Of a stretch of DNA of 64,000 nucleotides, positions 59,905 to 64,000 are shown piece by piece. The notes beneath the pieces were generated by a model. The model ran no database searches and had not been told where the DNA came from. It saw only the letters and a list, made by a program, of their open reading frames with translations. A program made the translations under genes and the position numbers. Source of the stretch: Benincasa hispida (lineage: Eukaryota > Streptophyta > Magnoliopsida > Cucurbitales > Cucurbitaceae); NCBI RefSeq assembly GCF_009727055.1, contig NC_052357.1:89740645-89804644 (forward strand), in the 5' to 3' direction. Every line of letters begins with the position of its first letter. Position 1 is the stretch's first letter.

Positions 59905-62655
59905 TTGTCTAAATCATACAGGTTCAACTTATCGCATATATTATTAAAAATGGATAAAGAGTGGATTAAGATTAGGAACAAGTTATCAACTGAGTATACA
60001 AAAGGAGTATATCGATTCCTTGATGTTGCAAAACTTGATGTTAATAAGTCGAGAAAAACAAGATGCCCATGCAGAAAATGTATGAATGCTAAATGGGAGC
60101 CAATAGATGGAGTTGAACGACATTTATTCATTAATGGAATTTCTCCATCTTATCATCAATGAGTATATCATGGAGACCTAATCGACTTGTCTAGGGGATA
60201 CGAGAGTCACACATCACAATCGACACATGATGATGGATTAAGTATGACAAAGATGAATGTTATAGATGAAGAAAATGAATTTTTGAATATTATAAATGAT
60301 CTACAGTGTCCAATTTCTGATGTAAATGAGAAAGAAAATGAGGATGAAATGCACACCAATGTCCAATAAAGATATAACAATTCAAACTTATTTGAAGACT
60401 TAATGAATGAAGCACGCAACCAGTTGTACAAATTTCTCGTCATTGTTGTTTTTGGTGAAGTTGATGCATATTAAGGTTCTTGGCGGTTGGACTAACAAGT
60501 CATTTGATTTGTTACTTGAATTGTTAAAAGAAGCATTTCTTGTTGGAGCATCTATACCTAATTAATTTTATGAAGCTAAAAGAAATTACGTGACTTAGTA
60601 CTTGGTTATGAGTGTATTCATGCGTGTAAGTACTGCATCCTATATTGGAAAGAATTTGTTGATTTGCAACAGTGTCCAGTATGTGGTGAATCTTGGTACA
60701 AAGTTGAATTTGAAAAAAGTAAAAAAATTCCAAATAAAATTTTACGACGTTTTCTTTTAATACCAAGATGGAAGCGATTGTTTGCATCTGAAATGAGATG
60801 GTATAAAGAGAAACGTGTTGAAACTAATGGAGTATTGCGACATCCAGCTGATGTTGAAGGGTGGAAGCATTTTGATCGTGAGTTTCCTCAGTTTGCTTCA
60901 GACCCACATAATGTTCGTTTAGGACTAGCTTCAGATGGATTCAATCCATTCGGGAATATGAGTACTTCATATAGTATGTGGCCAGTGGTGCTCATTCCTT
61001 ACAATTTGCCACTTTGGAAATGCATGAAAGAGACAAATTTCATTGTCTCTCTTCTTATACCCAGTCCAAAATCTCTTGGAAAAGAAATTGATATTTACTT
61101 ACAGCCATTGATTGAAGAGTTGAAGGAGTATGGAATGATGGTGTGCACACGTTATTGTGTTAGCAACGAATACTTTCAACTACGTGCTTGCTTATTGTAC
61201 ACTATTAACGACTTCCTTTGGTGACCTATCTAGATGAAGTACCAAAGGTTATCAAGCATAGCCTATTTGTAAAAAGGATACATCATCAATGAGGGTAAGA
61301 GGAAAATAATGTTTTATGGGCATTGACGTTATCTTCCAGATAATCACAAATGGCGCAAAAGCAAACAATTTGATGGAAAAGTGGAACGTAGACCTCCTCT
61401 AGTTGACATGGATGGAGAAGATATCTTATAAGAGGTGAACTTGTTAAACTTTCCCGTGCTTAGCAAACATCCAGAGAAACATGATAAAAACGGAAATGGA
61501 GTTTAAATTAGAATAAAAAAAAAAGTATATTTTTCCAACTTCCATATTGGTTGAAACTTTTACTGAGACATAAGTTGGATGTTATGTATATTGAAAAGAA
61601 TATTTGTGATAATTTGATAGATACATTGTTAAATATTGAGGGAAAGAATAAGGATACAACTAATGCTCGTTTGGGTTTAGAATATCTAAATATATAGAAA
61701 GAACTACACTTCCAAAAAAGTAGGAGACAAAGTTGTAAAGCCACACGCTACATATGCATTGACTACTAATGACAAGGTTGCATTCTGTGAGAGGATGAAA
61801 TCAGTCAAAATTCCTTATGGGTTTGTATCCAATATATCAAGATGTGTGAGTGAGAAAGATGGAAAGCTATGGGAGCTAAAACCTCACGACTCACATGTTC
61901 TCTTTATAGGCTTCTTCCAATTGGTGTTCGAGCATACTTCAAAAAAGACGTGTCCACTGTTGTTGTTGAGTTATGCAAATTTTTCTGTGATCTTTGTGCA
62001 AAAACAATATCTATAGGGGATTTGGATCGATTACAAAGATCATACTTTGTAAGTTAGAAAAAATATTTTCACCGGTATTTTTTTGACGTAATGGTGCACC
62101 TAGTAATCTATTTGCCCTATGAAACAAAAGTTGCAGGTCCAATTAGTTACAATTTGATGTACCCTATTGAAAGAAGCTTACGGACATTGAAATAATATGT
62201 AAGAAACAAAGCACGTCCTAAGGGTTCTATAGCAAAAGCATATATAATGAATGAATCATTGGAATTTTGTTCTTTGTAAATAACTGGAACTGAGACAAGG
62301 TTCAATAGAGATGAAAGAAATGATGATAGACTTCCAGAGGATGAGATATGTGGTGAATTTTCAATGTTCAGAAAAAATGTGCGACCATTAGGAGCACCAA
62401 AAGTAAAGACATTATCAAGTGAAGAGAAATGCAGTGCACATTGGTACATCTTGAACAATTGCGCGGAAATTAAGCATTATCAAACGTAAGTTTTGAACAT
62501 TCTATTGTAATTCATTATTTTGATACAAAGTGTGAAATATAGAATTGAGACACGTCTCTTACTTATAGGCAATATGATGCGTTGATTTATCTTGCGATGG
62601 AAGGGTGTGTGGATGCGATGATCATGCAAGTTTTCCTAACAAAGCCCAAATATAA
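59905..62655 (+). pseudogene. TNP2-like CACTA transposase, broken
   Basis: It opens at 59905 or at ATG 59950 (MDKEWIKIRNKLSTEYTKGV), the transposase-associated domain, with CPCRKC. Then come broken linkers, CPVCGESWYK near 60674, and the TNP2 core (60664-61224), with LASDGFNPFG, YSMWPVVLIPYNLP and YLQPLIEELKEY. The catalytic Asp of SDGFNP is present. Further pieces are DVMYIEKNICDN (about 61575), FVSNISRCVSEKDGKL (61820), and DUF4218 (VSTVVVELCKFFCDLCAK, about 61950). The C-terminal part, from PISYNLMYPIERSL (about 62140) on, has an apparent 93-bp intron (62486-62578, GTAAG...TATAG). At least six stops or shifts separate the pieces. The frame ends near 62660, where another repeat begins. It would have excised the element in the nucleus. 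Confidence 0.92.
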
Positions 62656-64000
62656 GCCTTCTTAGGGTCCTAGTAAATCCAGGGTTGAACGCATGGATTA
62701 CTCAAACAAATATGCGATAGACTCTATCTCTGATCTTATTGTGATGGTGATTAAGAAGTGGATGGTGATTAACTTTGATTTCCTAATGCGATGGAATTAA
62801 ATACACAGCGATGGAATTAAATACACAGCGATGAAATAGTGATGTTGGAACAAATATGCGATAAAGAGTTGAGAAGAGGTTTTGCTAACATTTCTTAAGA
62901 TATTGTACAGGTCATGCGATCATGCTATATACAAATATTAAGCACTATATTTCTCAATGCATATTGACATATTTCCTATGTCTAGGATGCATGTGATGTG
63001 TAGGGAATGCAGCAGATAGAACTTATTTCTAAGTCTCCTCTACTCTTAATTATGAGATCTAATCTGACTCTTTCAAGCCTAGATTTTGTCTTTAGATTAC
63101 TCTTTCAAGTACTCATATTGATGAATGAAGCATACATAAGACAAGATGATCGCATAAAGTGCATAGCTTAAGTCATGCTAACCAAGTACTTCTCAACCTA
63201 TTCACAAATTTAGCTACTCATGTATGGCGTGAAAAGAATGAACATAGATTGAAATGTAATTTCCATTCTTGCAAATAAAATGTTTAAGTACAAAACAATA
63301 AATGATGCAAGTGTTAAGCCAGGTAAGCAATGTCTTGCTTCCTCTAGCATTTACACGACTTTTATCACTCCACTTCTTTTCCAATTTGTAAACTATTATT
63401 CTCGTAAGGATTAGGTGTGGGTTGGTGTCTCTCTTCCATACTGTTTCAGCAGAGTCTCGACCTCTCCGAAAATTAATTCCTTCTCAAGAATTCCCTCTAA
63501 AAAATTATCCTCTAGTTTGGTAGCATTGAATGGTATTTATAGACTTCCAGACAAAACAGTTCTTCATCTTACTAATGATTGTGTGGATGGGTAGCATTAA
63601 TTTCCATACCCTTGCGCCATCTGATGGTCACCGGAGGTTCAATGGATTTGCAACGGTATGGTCTTCAACGACCGTCAACTGAATTTCTAATTTGACCTCT
63701 ATCGGCTTTACGTCCCGTCACGTTTTATCACATTAAGCCACTACCTTTATGTAAGGTCATCACATGATCATATTTGAAGTACCATTGGATCACCAACTCA
63801 GGATGCGTTATCGCCTTGTTCCTACACAGACAAGATTTAACTTAGTTTAACTACTTTTATACGATGAGATTTAGTGATCACGATTTTGCTTTTAGTTTAA
63901 TTCGTTCAATCTTAATATTGCCTATTTACTATTGCTTTCTCCCGTTATTTTAATAATTTGAACTTTAATATCTACAAGTTATCACTGAACTTAGTTTAAC
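62656..64000 (-). mobile_element. LTR-like sequence, runs past the window
   Basis: It replaces the 3' end of the CACTA element. There are no genes. On the minus strand a TATA box (TATAAATA, 63534-63541) is preceded upstream by GC-richer, promoter-like sequence (63.6-63.75 kb). GCGAT words and a duplicated GCGATGGAATTAAATACACA (about 62780-62830) occur near the left edge. An LTR in reverse orientation is likely, but only one edge is visible. Confidence 0.45.
63534..63541 (-). promoter_or_regulatory. TATA box of the LTR-like sequence
   Basis: TATAAATA on the minus strand; the only strong promoter-like word in the right-hand LTR. Confidence 0.45.

Larger units (their letters stand above)
56067..62655 (+). 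mobile_element. CACTA (En/Spm) transposon, autonomous type, decayed and 3'-truncated
   Basis: The 5' end CACTTACAAGAATTTTGG equals the CACTACAAGAAA terminus with small changes. The subterminal region (56.09-57.3 kb) has many CCGACGGT/ACCGTCGG-type words in both orientations, as transposase-binding arrays of CACTA elements do. A C/T-rich leader follows at 57.35-57.60 kb, then intron-like DNA, then a TNP2-type transposase at 59.9-62.65 kb. The 3' end is absent; an LTR-like sequence takes over near 62.66 kb. Confidence 0.82.

Noticed and set aside
62147..62458. 103-codon minus-strand frame
   Set aside because: Antisense shadow of the C-terminal part of the TNP2-like transposase.

Overview
This window is repeat-dense plant nuclear DNA. 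It is AT-rich, has no intact protein-coding gene, and holds several layers of nested transposons with plant-type domains: DUF1985/ULP1, MuDRA, TNP2 with DUF4218, Ty1/copia polyprotein, and a CYP72-type P450. A dicot is certain enough. A cucurbit is my best guess, because ULP1-carrying Mutator-like elements of this kind are known from melon and the long-LTR family looks familiar from cucurbit genomes; that is inference, not proof.

Layout. 0.28-4.3 kb: a non-autonomous LTR element with about 2.1-kb LTRs and only about 0.77 kb between them (LTR family A). 4.3-6.4 kb: a probable Ty3/gypsy LTR carrying a 71-bp minisatellite. 6.4-10.9 kb: intergenic DNA with a fold-back MITE, a possible promoter with leader exon, and a scrap of P450 on the minus strand. 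11.0-36.9 kb: what I read as one old Mutator-like element (MULE). Its two ends are diverged inverted copies of each other. Inside are three broken genes: MuDRA-like transposase (minus), an acidic Ser/Asp-rich protein (plus) and a DUF1985-ULP1 protein (minus). Family A LTRs have entered all three, and a 7.4-kb Ty1/copia element with a perfect 5-bp target duplication has entered the transposase. 37.1-39.7 kb: small TIR elements, one holding a 22-bp CGATCG minisatellite, and a CACTA-like end. 41.2-41.6 kb: the last exon of a CYP72-type P450, cut off by a 100-N gap. 42-56 kb: mostly unrecognised intergenic DNA with two family A fragments. 56.07-62.65 kb: a decayed autonomous CACTA (En/Spm) element. 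62.66 kb to the end: an LTR-like sequence on the minus strand that runs out of the window.

Most notable biology: the MULE pairs an ULP1 (SUMO-protease-like) protein with an acidic protein carrying a textbook SUMO-interacting motif, and the ULP1 protein has a similar motif. All copies here are dead, but live relatives may use the host SUMO system. Most notable technical points: an exact Nextera mate-pair junction adapter sits in the assembly at 35.25 kb with duplicated flanks. Two single-n joins have the same sequence on both sides. Two G-rich runs look artificial.
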